From NCBI RefSeq assembly GCF_007097155.1, contig NZ_VJWA01000001.1:1-64000 (forward strand): a stretch of DNA of 64,000 nucleotides, given 5' to 3'. The stretch's first letter is position 1. Each line of letters opens with the position of its first letter. This stretch comes from Glacieibacterium frigidum (GTDB lineage Bacteria; Pseudomonadota; Alphaproteobacteria; Sphingomonadales; Sphingomonadaceae). Of the stretch, positions 29,550 to 38,262 are shown piece by piece. The notes under the pieces were generated by a model. That model saw nothing but the letters and a program-made list of their open reading frames with translations. It did not search any database and was not told the DNA's origin. Position numbers and translations under genes: made by a program.

Positions 29550-31027
29550 GCGATGTCCAGCAGCGGCGTCCGCCCCGCATAGACCGGTACCGCCGCCAGC
29601 ATGCCGGTGAAGCCGTCGAGCACCGTGCCGACATGGATGCCGCCCTGGTCGAAGCTGAGTTCGCGGATCGACCGCTCGTGGCGGCCGGTACGCTTCTTGA
29701 TGACCGAGATGGCGCGGCGGATCTCGCTGCCCGCTTCGAAGAAGCGCACCAGGAAAACGCAGTCGGCGAGATAGGTCATGTCGAGCGAGGCGCGCAGCTG
29801 CGCCCCGACGCCGTCCTGCGCGAGGGTCAGGATGGTCAGCACGTCGAGTTCGTTCAGGTAGGTGACGAGCTCGTGCAGCTGCAGCAGCAGGTGCGTCTCG
29901 TCGGGCATCGCGTGCTGATAGCCCGACAGCGAGTCGAGGATGACCGCCGTGGTGCCCGCGGCGACGCGGTGGCGGATCGATCCCGCCAGCTCGCCGGGCG
30001 TGATGTGGGCCGGGTCGATCGCCACGAACACCAGCCGCCCGCTGTCGAGATGGCGCTGCGCGTCGAGACCGATGCCGGCGGCGCGGCGTTCGAAATTGCG
30101 CCGCGTCTCGTCGAAGCTGATGAAGACCGCGGTCTCTCCGCGGTCGAGCAGGTCGCCCAGCAGGCGCAGCGCCAGCGTCGATTTGCCCGCGCCCGACGGC
30201 CCCAGGATCAGCGTCGTGGTACCGCGGTCGAGCCCGCCGCCCGACAGCGCGTCGAGTTCCGCCAGGCCGCTCGGCACCAGCACCTGCGCGTCGCCGGGCG
30301 CGCGGCTGGCTTCGGAGATCAGGCGCGGGAACACCTCGACCCCGCCATGCCGTATGACGACGTCGTGATAGCCGCCGCAGAACGAGCGGCCGCGCATCTT
30401 GAACACCCGCAGCCGCCGCCGCTCGGCCCCATAGCCGGGGGCGTCGTGTTCCAGGCGCACGACGCCATGGCCGATGCTGTGCAGCATCAGATCCTCGTCG
30501 GGCTGGCTCAGGTCGTCGAGCAGCAGCACGGTGCAGCGCTGCGCAAAGAAAAAGCGTTTCAGCGCCAGGATCTCGCGGCGGTAGTAGAGCGCGCTTTGCG
30601 CCAGCAGGCGGATTTCGGACAGGCTGTCGATGACGACCAGCGAGGGCGCGGTGGCGATCACGGCTTCCATGACGCTGCGCACCGTCTCGCCAAGCTCCAG
30701 GTCGGCGGCGTGGATGATCGACTGGCGCTGCTCTTCGAGCGGGTCGAGGTCGGGCGCGAACAGCTCGGCGATCTCGATGCCGTCGAGCGACAGGCCGTGG
30801 CTTTCGGCGACGCTGTGCAGCTCGTGCGCGGTCTCGGAGAAGGTGACGTACAGGCAGGTCTCGCCGCGGGCCTGGCCGGCGATCAGGAACTGCATCGCCA
30901 TCGTCGTCTTGCCCGCGCCGGGGCGCCCCTCGATGAGGTGGATGCGGTTGGCGGCGTAACCGCCGTCGAGGATATAGTCGAGGCCGGGGAGGCCGGTGGA
31001 AACGGTGGCGATCGGGGTATCGGGCAT
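29546..31027 (-). CDS. KaiC-like double-domain ATPase
   Basis: A 493-residue RecA-fold protein with two KaiC domains. The first has Walker A GRPGAGKTT at 34-42 and Walker B LVVIDSLSEIR; the second has GPSGAGKST near 276 and AVILDSLSGY. At the place of the cyanobacterial KaiC phosphosites (S431/T432) this protein has Thr-Tyr in DMTYLADCV, so phosphorylation-based timing like that of KaiC is uncertain. No kaiA or kaiB is nearby. Start ATG 31027; longer frames run into the regulator gene. It is sandwiched between kinase and regulator genes, so it probably tunes that signalling path. Confidence 0.87.
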   Translation of the reverse strand: MPDTPIATVSTGLPGLDYILDGGYAANRIHLIEGRPGAGKTTMAMQFLIAGQARGETCLYVTFSETAHELHSVAESHGLSLDGIEIAELFAPDLDPLEEQRQSIIHAADLELGETVRSVMEAVIATAPSLVVIDSLSEIRLLAQSALYYRREILALKRFFFAQRCTVLLLDDLSQPDEDLMLHSIGHGVVRLEHDAPGYGAERRRLRVFKMRGRSFCGGYHDVVIRHGGVEVFPRLISEASRAPGDAQVLVPSGLAELDALSGGGLDRGTTTLILGPSGAGKSTLALRLLGDLLDRGETAVFISFDETRRNFERRAAGIGLDAQRHLDSGRLVFVAIDPAHITPGELAGSIRHRVAAGTTAVILDSLSGYQHAMPDETHLLLQLHELVTYLNELDVLTILTLAQDGVGAQLRASLDMTYLADCVFLVRFFEAGSEIRRAISVIKKRTGRHERSIRELSFDQGGIHVGTVLDGFTGMLAAVPVYAGRTPLLDIA

Positions 31028-31035
31028 GAGCGGCC

Positions 31036-31698
31036 TTAGTTGTGCGTCACGTGTCGTCCGCCCGGCGTCGGGACCGGCATGGCGATGGGCAGGATGCCGG
31101 CGCGGAACGCGATACGCAGCGCGTCGGGCAGGGTGCGGACGCCGAGCCGGTCCATCATGCTGGCGCGGTGCATCTCGACGGTCCGCACGCTCAGGCCCAG
31201 CTCGTACGCCAGCACCTTGTTCGACCGCCCCTCGATCAGCCCGTGCAGCACGTCGTGCTCGCGCTGGGTCAGCCGGGCGATGATGGCGCGCGCCGCGTCC
31301 TGCGACGTCATGTCGAGCGCGTGATCCTCGAGCACCACGAAGGCGCGCTCCAGCGTCGCGATCATCTCGTCCTCGTCGCACGGCTTTTCGAGGAAGTCGC
31401 TCGCCCCCAGCTTCATCGCGCGGACGGCGGTTGCGACGTCGCCGTGACCGGTCATGACGATCGCCGGCATTGCCGAGGTGCGGTCGCCGAGCGCCGCCAG
31501 CACGTCGAAACCGTCGAAGTCGGGCATGCGGACGTCGAGCAGGATGCAGCCCAGGCGCAGACTCGTCACGTCGGCGATGAAATCGCGGCCGCTGGCGTAG
31601 CTGCGGGTCGCAAATCCGGCCGCCTTAAGGAAGAACGCCAAGGAGGCGCGTACGACAGCATCGTCATCGACGATGTAAACAATTCGACTTACGTTCAT
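31036..31698 (-). CDS. FixJ/NarL-family response regulator
   Basis: A 220-residue two-domain regulator. The receiver has the acidic pocket VDDD at 11-13, phosphoacceptor Asp55 in LLDVRMPDFDGF, and the conserved Lys in FLEKPC. The LuxR-type helix-turn-helix is at about 140-200 (LTQREHDVLHGLIEGRSNKV, then VRTVEMHRASMM). GGAGAGGG precedes the ATG at 31698. It is the first gene of the regulator-KaiC-kinase run; the KaiC-like gene starts nine bases after its stop. Likely phosphorylated by the downstream kinase. Confidence 0.9.
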   Translation of the reverse strand: MNVSRIVYIVDDDAVVRASLAFFLKAAGFATRSYASGRDFIADVTSLRLGCILLDVRMPDFDGFDVLAALGDRTSAMPAIVMTGHGDVATAVRAMKLGASDFLEKPCDEDEMIATLERAFVVLEDHALDMTSQDAARAIIARLTQREHDVLHGLIEGRSNKVLAYELGLSVRTVEMHRASMMDRLGVRTLPDALRIAFRAGILPIAMPVPTPGGRHVTHN

Positions 31699-31924
31699 GA
31701 CGTTGCCCTCTCCGTCACCTCCCCCGTCAGACAGACTATACCCTAAGTCAACTGATTGAAATCGACGGCGGCGTAACTTTCGGCCGGGTGGGCTGTTCGG
31801 CAACAGACTTGATAACGCGCCGTTAACTCTTGCTGATTTTTCTTCAACTGTTTGAAGCTTTGAAGGCAGACTGCCTGAATTGATGTTTTCCGGGCTGACT
31901 CGACCACCCGCATTGCGACTGATA

Positions 31925-31939
31925 GAACAGAACAGGAAC
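31925..31939 (+). promoter_or_regulatory. LexA box upstream of imuA
   Basis: GAAC-AGAACAG-GAAC is an exact GAAC-N7-GAAC direct repeat, the SOS box of alphaproteobacteria. It ends one base before the imuA ATG at 31941, so LexA bound here would cover the ribosome-binding region of the gene and probably the transcription start. This fits the known SOS control of imuA-imuB-dnaE2. Confidence 0.85.
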
Positions 31940-31940
31940 A

Positions 31941-32735
31941 ATGAGTCGCGAGTCGAGCCTCTTGTCCGCGCTGCGGACCCAGATTTCCGCACCGGCGGAG
32001 GCTCATGCATGGCCGTTCGTCGCGACCGGGTCGAGCGTCGCCGACGCACGGCTGGGGGGCGGCCTGGCGCGCGGCGCACTGCACGAACTCTATGCCGAGG
32101 AGGGGCATCATGCGGGTGCGGCTGGGTTCGCGCTCCTCGTCTCGCTGTGCGGCGACGCGGCCAAGCCGCTGATCTGGGTGCGTGAGGACAAGGGCGAGCG
32201 CGGCGACGGGCGGCTGCACGCGCCGGGCCTCGCCGAACTGGGGGCCGATCCGGCGCGCATCATCCTGGTCACCGGCCGCGACGCGCTGAGCGTGCTTCGA
32301 GCGGCAGCGGAGATCGTCGGCTGCGGTGCGGTCGGCGCGGTGGTCATCGAACCCTGGGGCAAGGCGCCGGCGCTCGACCTGACGGCGTCGCGGCGGCTGG
32401 CGCTGGCGGCGGCGCGGTCGGGGGTGCTGACGCTGGTGCTGCGCGCCGGCGCGACACCGTCGCCCAGTGCCGCGACGACGCGCTGGCGGGTCGGGGCGGC
32501 ACCGTCGGGGCCGCTCGCCGCCAATGCGCCGGGACGGCCGACGTTCGACATCAGCCTGCTGCGCCACCGCAGCGGCATTGCCGGGTTCGATGCCCGTGTG
32601 GAGTGGGACCGTGACGCACGAAGTTTCCGCGACGCCGCCCCTCATCGGGTCGACGTCGGCACGCCGCTACCTGGGCGCGTATTTGCCCCTGCTGCCGTCC
32701 GAACGGTTGCGGAGTTCGGGCGGCGCGCCGCCTGA
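31941..32735 (+). CDS. imuA: mutasome protein ImuA
   Basis: A 264-residue RecA/SulA-like protein that, with ImuB and DnaE2, supports damage-induced mutagenesis. The typical segments are RLGGGLARGALHELYAEEGH, LIWVREDKGERGDGR with HAPGLAELGADPARIILV, and RRLALAAARSGVLTLVLRAG. A LexA box lies directly upstream. Its 3' end overlaps the imuB start by about 125 bases, so the last 40 residues and the first residues of ImuB share DNA in different frames. Confidence 0.9.
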   Translation: MSRESSLLSALRTQISAPAEAHAWPFVATGSSVADARLGGGLARGALHELYAEEGHHAGAAGFALLVSLCGDAAKPLIWVREDKGERGDGRLHAPGLAELGADPARIILVTGRDALSVLRAAAEIVGCGAVGAVVIEPWGKAPALDLTASRRLALAAARSGVLTLVLRAGATPSPSAATTRWRVGAAPSGPLAANAPGRPTFDISLLRHRSGIAGFDARVEWDRDARSFRDAAPHRVDVGTPLPGRVFAPAAVRTVAEFGRRAA

Positions 32736-34158
32736 CCTGCCGTTCGCGCTGGTCGAGACGGTGCGCGGCGGCATCCGCCTCGCGGCGGTCGACGCGCGCG
32801 CACAGGCACTCGGCATCGTCCCCGGGCTGACGCTGGCGGACGCCCGTGCGCGCGTCCCCGAACTCGCGTCGATCGAGCATCGCCCGGGCGACGACGCGGC
32901 GCTGCTCGACTGGCTGGCCGACGCCTGCGACCGCTATTCGCCCTCGGTCGCCTGCCATCCGCCGCAGGGCCTCGTGCTCGACATCACCGGCTGCGAGCAT
33001 CCCTATGGCGGCGAGGCGGGCCTGCGCGACGATCTCGCCGGCCGGCTGGCACGGCGCGGCCTGACCGCGCGGCTGGCGTGCGCTGCTACCCCCGATGCCG
33101 CGCTCGCGCTGGCGTGCCATGCGACCGCAGACATCGGCGCGCTGCCGGTCGCCGCGCTGAGCGTCGACGGCGACACGCACCAGGCGCTGCGTCGCGCCGG
33201 GCTGCGGACGATCGGCGACCTCGCGGCGCGGCCGCGCGGACCGCTCGCGGCGCGTTTCGGCGAGGCGCTGCCGGTGCTGCTCGCCCGGCTGCTCGGCGAG
33301 GCCGACCCACGCATCGTGCCGCGCCGCCAGCCGCCTGCGGTGCAGGTCGAGGCGCGCTTTGCCGAGCCCGTCGCGCGCACCGGCTTCGTCCTCGACACGC
33401 TCGACCGGCTGGTCGGCGAGGCGGCGGTACGGCTCGGCGAGCAAGGCTGCGGCGGGCGGCGGTTCGAGGCTGCGCTGTTCCGCAGCGACGGCCAGGTCGC
33501 GCGCCTCGCGGTCGAGACGGGTGCCCCGGCGCGCGATCCGGCGATTCTTGCGCGGCTGTTCCGCGAGCGCATCGACGGGCTGGCCGACCCGCTCGATCCG
33601 GGGTTTGGCTACGACCTGATCCGCTTGGCCGTGCCCGTCATCGAGCCGCTTGGCGTCCAACAGCTGCGCCTCGATGGCGGCGCAGTCGCCGATGCCGAGC
33701 TGGCGGGCCTGATCGACCGGCTGGCGACGCGGCTGGGGCGCACCCGCGTCCGCCGCCTCCATGCGGGCGACAGCCATATCCCTGAGCAGGCGGCGTTCGA
33801 GCTGCCCGTCGGCGACCCCGCGCCGCCGTCGGCCTGGCCGCCGCTCGAACCCGGCGAGCCGCCGCTGCGCCCGCTTCACCTGTTCGATACGCCGCAGCGT
33901 ATCGAGGTGCTGGCCGAGGTCCCCGACGGCCCGCCGCGCCGCTTCCGCTGGCGGCGCGTCCAGCACGACGTGATCCGCTCCGAAGGTCCCGAGCGCATCG
34001 CCGCGCAGTGGTGGCGGCGGCGTGACGGCAAGGGCCTGACGCGCGACTATTACCGCGTCGAGGATGCGCGCGGGCGGCGCTTCTGGCTGTTCCGCCACGG
34101 CCTGTACGAAACCGAGAAGGCCGACCCCGACTGGTACGTCCACGGCCTGTTCGCATGA
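32611..34158 (+). CDS. imuB: Y-family polymerase-like protein ImuB
   Basis: A 515-residue UmuC/DinB-fold protein. Conserved sequence starts at RRYLGAYLPLLPSERLR, then VDARAQALGIVPGLTLADARA and VLDITGCEHPYGGE. By family knowledge ImuB lacks the full catalytic carboxylates and serves as a beta-clamp-binding adaptor for ImuA and DnaE2. The GTG at 32611 has GGAG seven bases upstream; it lies inside imuA. The C-terminus (ETEKADPDWYVHGLFA) is typical. The stop overlaps the dnaE2 ATG. Confidence 0.9.
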   Translation: MTHEVSATPPLIGSTSARRYLGAYLPLLPSERLRSSGGAPPDLPFALVETVRGGIRLAAVDARAQALGIVPGLTLADARARVPELASIEHRPGDDAALLDWLADACDRYSPSVACHPPQGLVLDITGCEHPYGGEAGLRDDLAGRLARRGLTARLACAATPDAALALACHATADIGALPVAALSVDGDTHQALRRAGLRTIGDLAARPRGPLAARFGEALPVLLARLLGEADPRIVPRRQPPAVQVEARFAEPVARTGFVLDTLDRLVGEAAVRLGEQGCGGRRFEAALFRSDGQVARLAVETGAPARDPAILARLFRERIDGLADPLDPGFGYDLIRLAVPVIEPLGVQQLRLDGGAVADAELAGLIDRLATRLGRTRVRRLHAGDSHIPEQAAFELPVGDPAPPSAWPPLEPGEPPLRPLHLFDTPQRIEVLAEVPDGPPRRFRWRRVQHDVIRSEGPERIAAQWWRRRDGKGLTRDYYRVEDARGRRFWLFRHGLYETEKADPDWYVHGLFA

Positions 34159-37100
34159 GCTTCGTCGAGCTTGCCGCCGCCACCAACTACTCGTTCCTGC
34201 ACGGCGCGTCGCATCCGTCGGACATGGTCGCCGAGGCGCTGGAACTGGGCCATGCCGGCATCGGCATCGCCGACCGCAACAGCGTCGCGGGGGTGGTCCG
34301 CGCCTACGTCGCACTGCGCGACGCGGTCGAGCGGTCGGGCGAAACGCTCGACTTCCGCCTCGTCGTCGGCGCGCGGCTGGTGTTCGTCGACGGTACGCCC
34401 GACATCATCGCCTATCCCGCGACGCGGCACGGCTGGGGTCGGCTGACGCGGCTGCTGACCGTCGGCAACCTGCGCGCCGAGAAGGGCGGCTGCATCCTGC
34501 ATCTCGCCGACCTGCTGAGCCACGCCGACGACCTGTTGCTCATCGTCATGGCATCGCGGCGCGACGAGGCGGCGCTGCGGTCCGTCGCGGCGGCACGTCC
34601 GGGGGCGGTGTGGCTGGGCGCCGCGATGCCGCGCCAGGGCAGCGACCGGCGGCGCCTCGCCGGGCTGATGGACCTGGCCGGGCGCACAGGCGTGCCGCTG
34701 CTCGCCACCAACGACGCGCTGTACGCGAACCCCGACGCGCGCCGCCTGCACGACGTGCTGACCTGCATCCGCGAAGGCACGACGGTCGCGCTGGCCGGGC
34801 GGCGGCTCGCCCCCAATGCCGAGCGGCACCTGAAGCCCGCCGACGAAATGCTCCGGCTGTTCCGCGACTGTCCCGAGGCGGTGGCGCAGACAACCGCCTT
34901 GATGGCGCGCATCGGCTTCACCCTCGACCAGCTGCGCTACGAATATCCGCACGAGCCCGTGCCCGACGGCTGGACGCCGCAGGACTGGCTCGAAAAACTC
35001 GCCTTCGACGCCGCGCATGCGCGCTTCCCGGACGGCCTGCCGCCCAAGCTGCTGCGGATGCTCGACGAGGAGTTCACGCTGATCCGGTCGCGCAACTACG
35101 CCTATTATTTCCTGACCGTGCACGACATCGTGCATTTCGCGCGGTCGCAGACGCCGCCGATCCTGTGCCAGGGCCGCGGCTCGGCGGCGAACTCGGCGGT
35201 GTGCTGGCTGCTCGGCATCACCGCGGTCGACCCGATGAAGCACGACCTGCTGTTCTCGCGCTTCATGTCGGAGGAGCGCGACGAGCCCCCCGACATCGAC
35301 GTCGATTTCGAGCACGAGCGGCGCGAGGAGGTGATGCAGTACATCTATCGCCGCTACGGCCGCCACCGCGCGGGAATTGCCGCGACCGTCATCCACTACC
35401 GCCCGCGCAGCGCGGTGCGCGAGGTCGGCAAGGCGCTGGGGCTGAGCGCCGACGTGACCTCGCGGCTGACCAGCACGGTGTGGGGCAGCTTCGCCGATAC
35501 GCTGGAAAGGCAGCGCTTCGAGGAGAGCGGCTTCGACCCCGATTCGCCCGAGATCGCGCGGCTCGGCGACCTGGTGCAGCAGCTGCTCAAGTTCCCGCGG
35601 CATCTGTCGCAGCACGTCGGCGGCTTCGTGCTGACACAGGACCGGCTCGACGAGACGGTGCCGATCCACAACGGCGCGATGGTCGACCGGACCTTCATCG
35701 AGTGGGACAAGGACGATATCGACGCGCTCGGCCTGATGAAGGTCGATGTTCTGGCGCTCGGCATGCTCAGCTGCATCCGCAAGGCGTTCGCGCTGATCGA
35801 GACGCACATCGGCACCCGGTACGCGCTCGACAACATCCCCGACGAGACCAACGCCGATGTCGGCGACGTCTACGCCATGCTGAGCCGTGGCGACACGATC
35901 GGCACCTTCCAGGTCGAGAGCCGCGCGCAGATCAACATGCTGCCGCGCCTCAAGCCCAACAAACTCTACGACCTCGTCATCCAGGTCGCGATCGTCCGGC
36001 CCGGGCCGATCCAGGGCAACATGGTCCACCCCTACCTGCGCCGCCGGCAGGGGCTGGAGGCGGTCGAGTACCCCTCGCCCGGGCCGCCGCACGACCCCGA
36101 CGAGCTGAAGGGCGTGCTCGGCAAGACGCTCGGCGTGCCGCTGTTCCAGGAACAGGCGATGAAGCTGGCGATCGTCGCCGCGAACTTCACGCCGTCGGAG
36201 GCGAACCAGCTGCGCCGCGCCATGGCGACCTTCCGCAACGTCGGCGGCATGCCGAAGTTCGAGGCGAAGATGGTCGGCGGCATGGTCAGGCGCGGCTATG
36301 ACCCCGACTTTGCCGCGCGTTGCTTCGAACAGATCAAGGGCTTCGGCAGCTACGGCTTCCCCGAAAGCCACGCGCTCGCCTTCGCGCGGCTGGTCTGGGT
36401 CTCGTGCTACCTGAAATGCCGCTATCCGGCGGTGTTTGCCGCCGCGCTCCTCAACGCCCAGCCGATGGGGTTCTACGCGCCGGCGCAGATCGTCAGCGAC
36501 GTGCGCGCGCACGACGTCGAGGTGCGCGCAATCGACATCAACGCCAGCGACTGGGACTGCACGCTGGAACCCGACGGCGACGCCTTCGCGGTGCGCTTGG
36601 GGATGCGCCAGATCGACGGCTTCCGCGAGGCCTGGGCGGCGCAGATCGCCGCAGCGCGGCCGTTCGACAGTATCGAGGCGCTCGCGCGCCGCGCCGTGCT
36701 GCCCCAGCGCGCGCTGCGCCTGCTTGCCGATGCCGACGCGTGCCGCTCGATCGGCCTCGACCGGCGCGAGGCGCTGTGGGAGGCGCGGCGCACTCCGACC
36801 GACGTGCTGCCGCTGTTCGCCGCTGCCGCGGCGCGCGAACTCGGCATCGAGCCCGCCGCCGACCTGCCGGCTATGCGCCCCGCCGAGCATGTCGCGGCGG
36901 ACTATCAGACGACGCGCCTGTCGCTGAAGGCTCACCCCCTGAGCTTCCTGCGCGCGGATTTCGACCGCGAGGGCATCGCCAGCTGCGCCGCCACCTCGGC
37001 GGCACGCGACGGGCGGCGGATCCGCACGGCGGGCATCGTCCTCGTCCGCCAGCGCCCGGGCAAGGGCAATGCGATCTTCGTGACGATCGAAGACGAGACC

Positions 37101-37394
37101 GGCATCACCAACGTCGTGATCTGGGCGCGCCTGTTCGAGACCTACCGCCGGGCGATCATGGCGTCGCGGCTGATGCTGGTCGAGGGCGTCCTCCAGCGCA
37201 GTCCCGATGGCGTCGTCCACCTGATGGCGACGCGCATCATCGACCGCAGCGCCGACCTGAACCGCCTGTCCGAAACCCACGACACCAATACGCAGGCGTC
37301 ACGCGGCGATGAAAACCTCGCGCCGGGCTATCCCCAAACGCACGGCCACCCGCGCAACGTCCGCGTTCTGCCTAAGTCGCGGGATTTTCATTAG
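34155..37394 (+). CDS. dnaE2: error-prone DNA polymerase DnaE2 (ImuC)
   Basis: A 1079-residue C-family polymerase used for translesion synthesis. The PHP domain is at the start (ATNYSFLHGASHP), the catalytic aspartates are in PPDIDVDFEHERRE near residue 378, and the thumb/fingers region has VESRAQINMLPRLKP and ESHALAFARLVW. An OB-fold follows near 960, and the characteristic end HPRNVRVLPKSRDFH is intact. It is translationally coupled to imuB. Completes the LexA-controlled mutasome operon. Confidence 0.96.
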   Translation: MSFVELAAATNYSFLHGASHPSDMVAEALELGHAGIGIADRNSVAGVVRAYVALRDAVERSGETLDFRLVVGARLVFVDGTPDIIAYPATRHGWGRLTRLLTVGNLRAEKGGCILHLADLLSHADDLLLIVMASRRDEAALRSVAAARPGAVWLGAAMPRQGSDRRRLAGLMDLAGRTGVPLLATNDALYANPDARRLHDVLTCIREGTTVALAGRRLAPNAERHLKPADEMLRLFRDCPEAVAQTTALMARIGFTLDQLRYEYPHEPVPDGWTPQDWLEKLAFDAAHARFPDGLPPKLLRMLDEEFTLIRSRNYAYYFLTVHDIVHFARSQTPPILCQGRGSAANSAVCWLLGITAVDPMKHDLLFSRFMSEERDEPPDIDVDFEHERREEVMQYIYRRYGRHRAGIAATVIHYRPRSAVREVGKALGLSADVTSRLTSTVWGSFADTLERQRFEESGFDPDSPEIARLGDLVQQLLKFPRHLSQHVGGFVLTQDRLDETVPIHNGAMVDRTFIEWDKDDIDALGLMKVDVLALGMLSCIRKAFALIETHIGTRYALDNIPDETNADVGDVYAMLSRGDTIGTFQVESRAQINMLPRLKPNKLYDLVIQVAIVRPGPIQGNMVHPYLRRRQGLEAVEYPSPGPPHDPDELKGVLGKTLGVPLFQEQAMKLAIVAANFTPSEANQLRRAMATFRNVGGMPKFEAKMVGGMVRRGYDPDFAARCFEQIKGFGSYGFPESHALAFARLVWVSCYLKCRYPAVFAAALLNAQPMGFYAPAQIVSDVRAHDVEVRAIDINASDWDCTLEPDGDAFAVRLGMRQIDGFREAWAAQIAAARPFDSIEALARRAVLPQRALRLLADADACRSIGLDRREALWEARRTPTDVLPLFAAAAARELGIEPAADLPAMRPAEHVAADYQTTRLSLKAHPLSFLRADFDREGIASCAATSAARDGRRIRTAGIVLVRQRPGKGNAIFVTIEDETGITNVVIWARLFETYRRAIMASRLMLVEGVLQRSPDGVVHLMATRIIDRSADLNRLSETHDTNTQASRGDENLAPGYPQTHGHPRNVRVLPKSRDFH

Positions 37395-37515
37395 TCGACT
37401 TCCGCCAGGACAGTCCAAGTTTACTGAAAATAAATATTATTTACCCGGTTGACTCGTTACGCCAGTCGCAGGAACTTCGTCTTCTCGTCAACGCGTCCAA
37501 AAAGGGGAATTTCAG

Positions 37516-38154
37516 ATGAGGTCGTTACTTGCTGCTCTTGCATTTACCCTGGCGGCGCCAGTTGGCGCTGTCACCATATCAAATCCGACACCTATCGTAA
37601 TTGTCGACGGCGGCGAGGCGTCGAGCGCCATCAACGTCAGCGGCCTCACCGGCAATATCACCAATCTGACGCTGACGATCTCGGGGCTCAGCCACACCTA
37701 TCCCGACGATCTGGTGATGGGGCTGTACAACGAGAGCCTCAACCTCGGCTTCGTCTTCATGAGCTTTGTCGGCGGCAGCACAGACATCAATAACGTCACG
37801 CTGACCTTCAGCGATGCCGCGTCGGGCTTCCTGCCCGAATCGTTTGTCGACAACTTCCCGGTGACATCGGGAACCTATCTGCCATCGAACTTCGGCGGCT
37901 ATGCGTTCAACAACTTCGACGATGCCGGCTCGTTTGCCGGATTCAACGGCAACAGCGCCAATGGTGAGTGGACGCTGCTCATCGCCGATGTCTTCCCGGC
38001 CGACTTCGGCACTGTATCGGGCGGCTGGAGCCTTGACATCACCACGGACGGCATCGCGGCGGTGCCCGAGCCCGCGAGCTGGGCGCTGATGATCGGCGGC
38101 TTCGCGATGACCGGCGTCGCGCTGCGCCGTCGCAAGGCTGTCATTACGGCTTGA
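37516..38154 (+). CDS. PEPxxWA-CTERM sorted secreted protein
   Basis: A 212-residue exported protein. A signal peptide (cleaved near VGA) is followed by a beta-rich domain resembling the P/Homo B-type jelly-roll (NLTLTISGLSHTYPDDLVMGL, ending in SGGWSLDITTDG). The C-terminus carries VPEPASWALMIGGFAMTGVA then LRRRK, the PEPxxWA-CTERM signal for exosortase processing. AAAGGGGAA lies just upstream of the ATG. The 120 bases before it are unusually AT-rich around 37425-37445. It is a single-gene unit closed by a strong terminator; the role may be surface or biofilm related. Confidence 0.88.
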   Translation: MRSLLAALAFTLAAPVGAVTISNPTPIVIVDGGEASSAINVSGLTGNITNLTLTISGLSHTYPDDLVMGLYNESLNLGFVFMSFVGGSTDINNVTLTFSDAASGFLPESFVDNFPVTSGTYLPSNFGGYAFNNFDDAGSFAGFNGNSANGEWTLLIADVFPADFGTVSGGWSLDITTDGIAAVPEPASWALMIGGFAMTGVALRRRKAVITA

Positions 38155-38172
38155 AGGCTTGATCGATAATCG

Positions 38173-38202
38173 GGGGCGGTCCGTTGAGACCGCCCCTTTT
38201 TT
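38173..38202 (+). terminator. rho-independent terminator
   Basis: GGGGCGGT and ACCGCCCC form an 8-base-pair stem with a CCGTTGAG loop, followed by six T residues. It stands 19 bases after the PEP-CTERM gene stop and closes that transcript. Confidence 0.93.
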
Positions 38203-38262
38203 CGTGTGGGCAACCTCTGGTCGAGCCGCTAGCGTCGCCGACGTTACAGGGGGGATCATCGG

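Noticed and set aside
29546-31381. A longer N-terminus for the KaiC-like protein reaching into the regulator gene
   Set aside because: The extra 118 residues are Arg/Ala-rich shadow of the regulator; KaiC homology starts at the ATG at 31027.
34050-37280. A 1076-codon open frame on the minus strand opposite dnaE2
   Set aside because: Its translation is Arg/Ala/Gly/His-rich nonsense mirrored from a gene with all motifs of DnaE2; long antisense frames are expected at this GC content.
37425-37445. AT-rich AATAAATATTATT stretch before the PEP-CTERM gene as a terminator of dnaE2
   Set aside because: No stable stem or T-run; more likely part of a promoter region, but no clear -35/-10 pair could be assigned.
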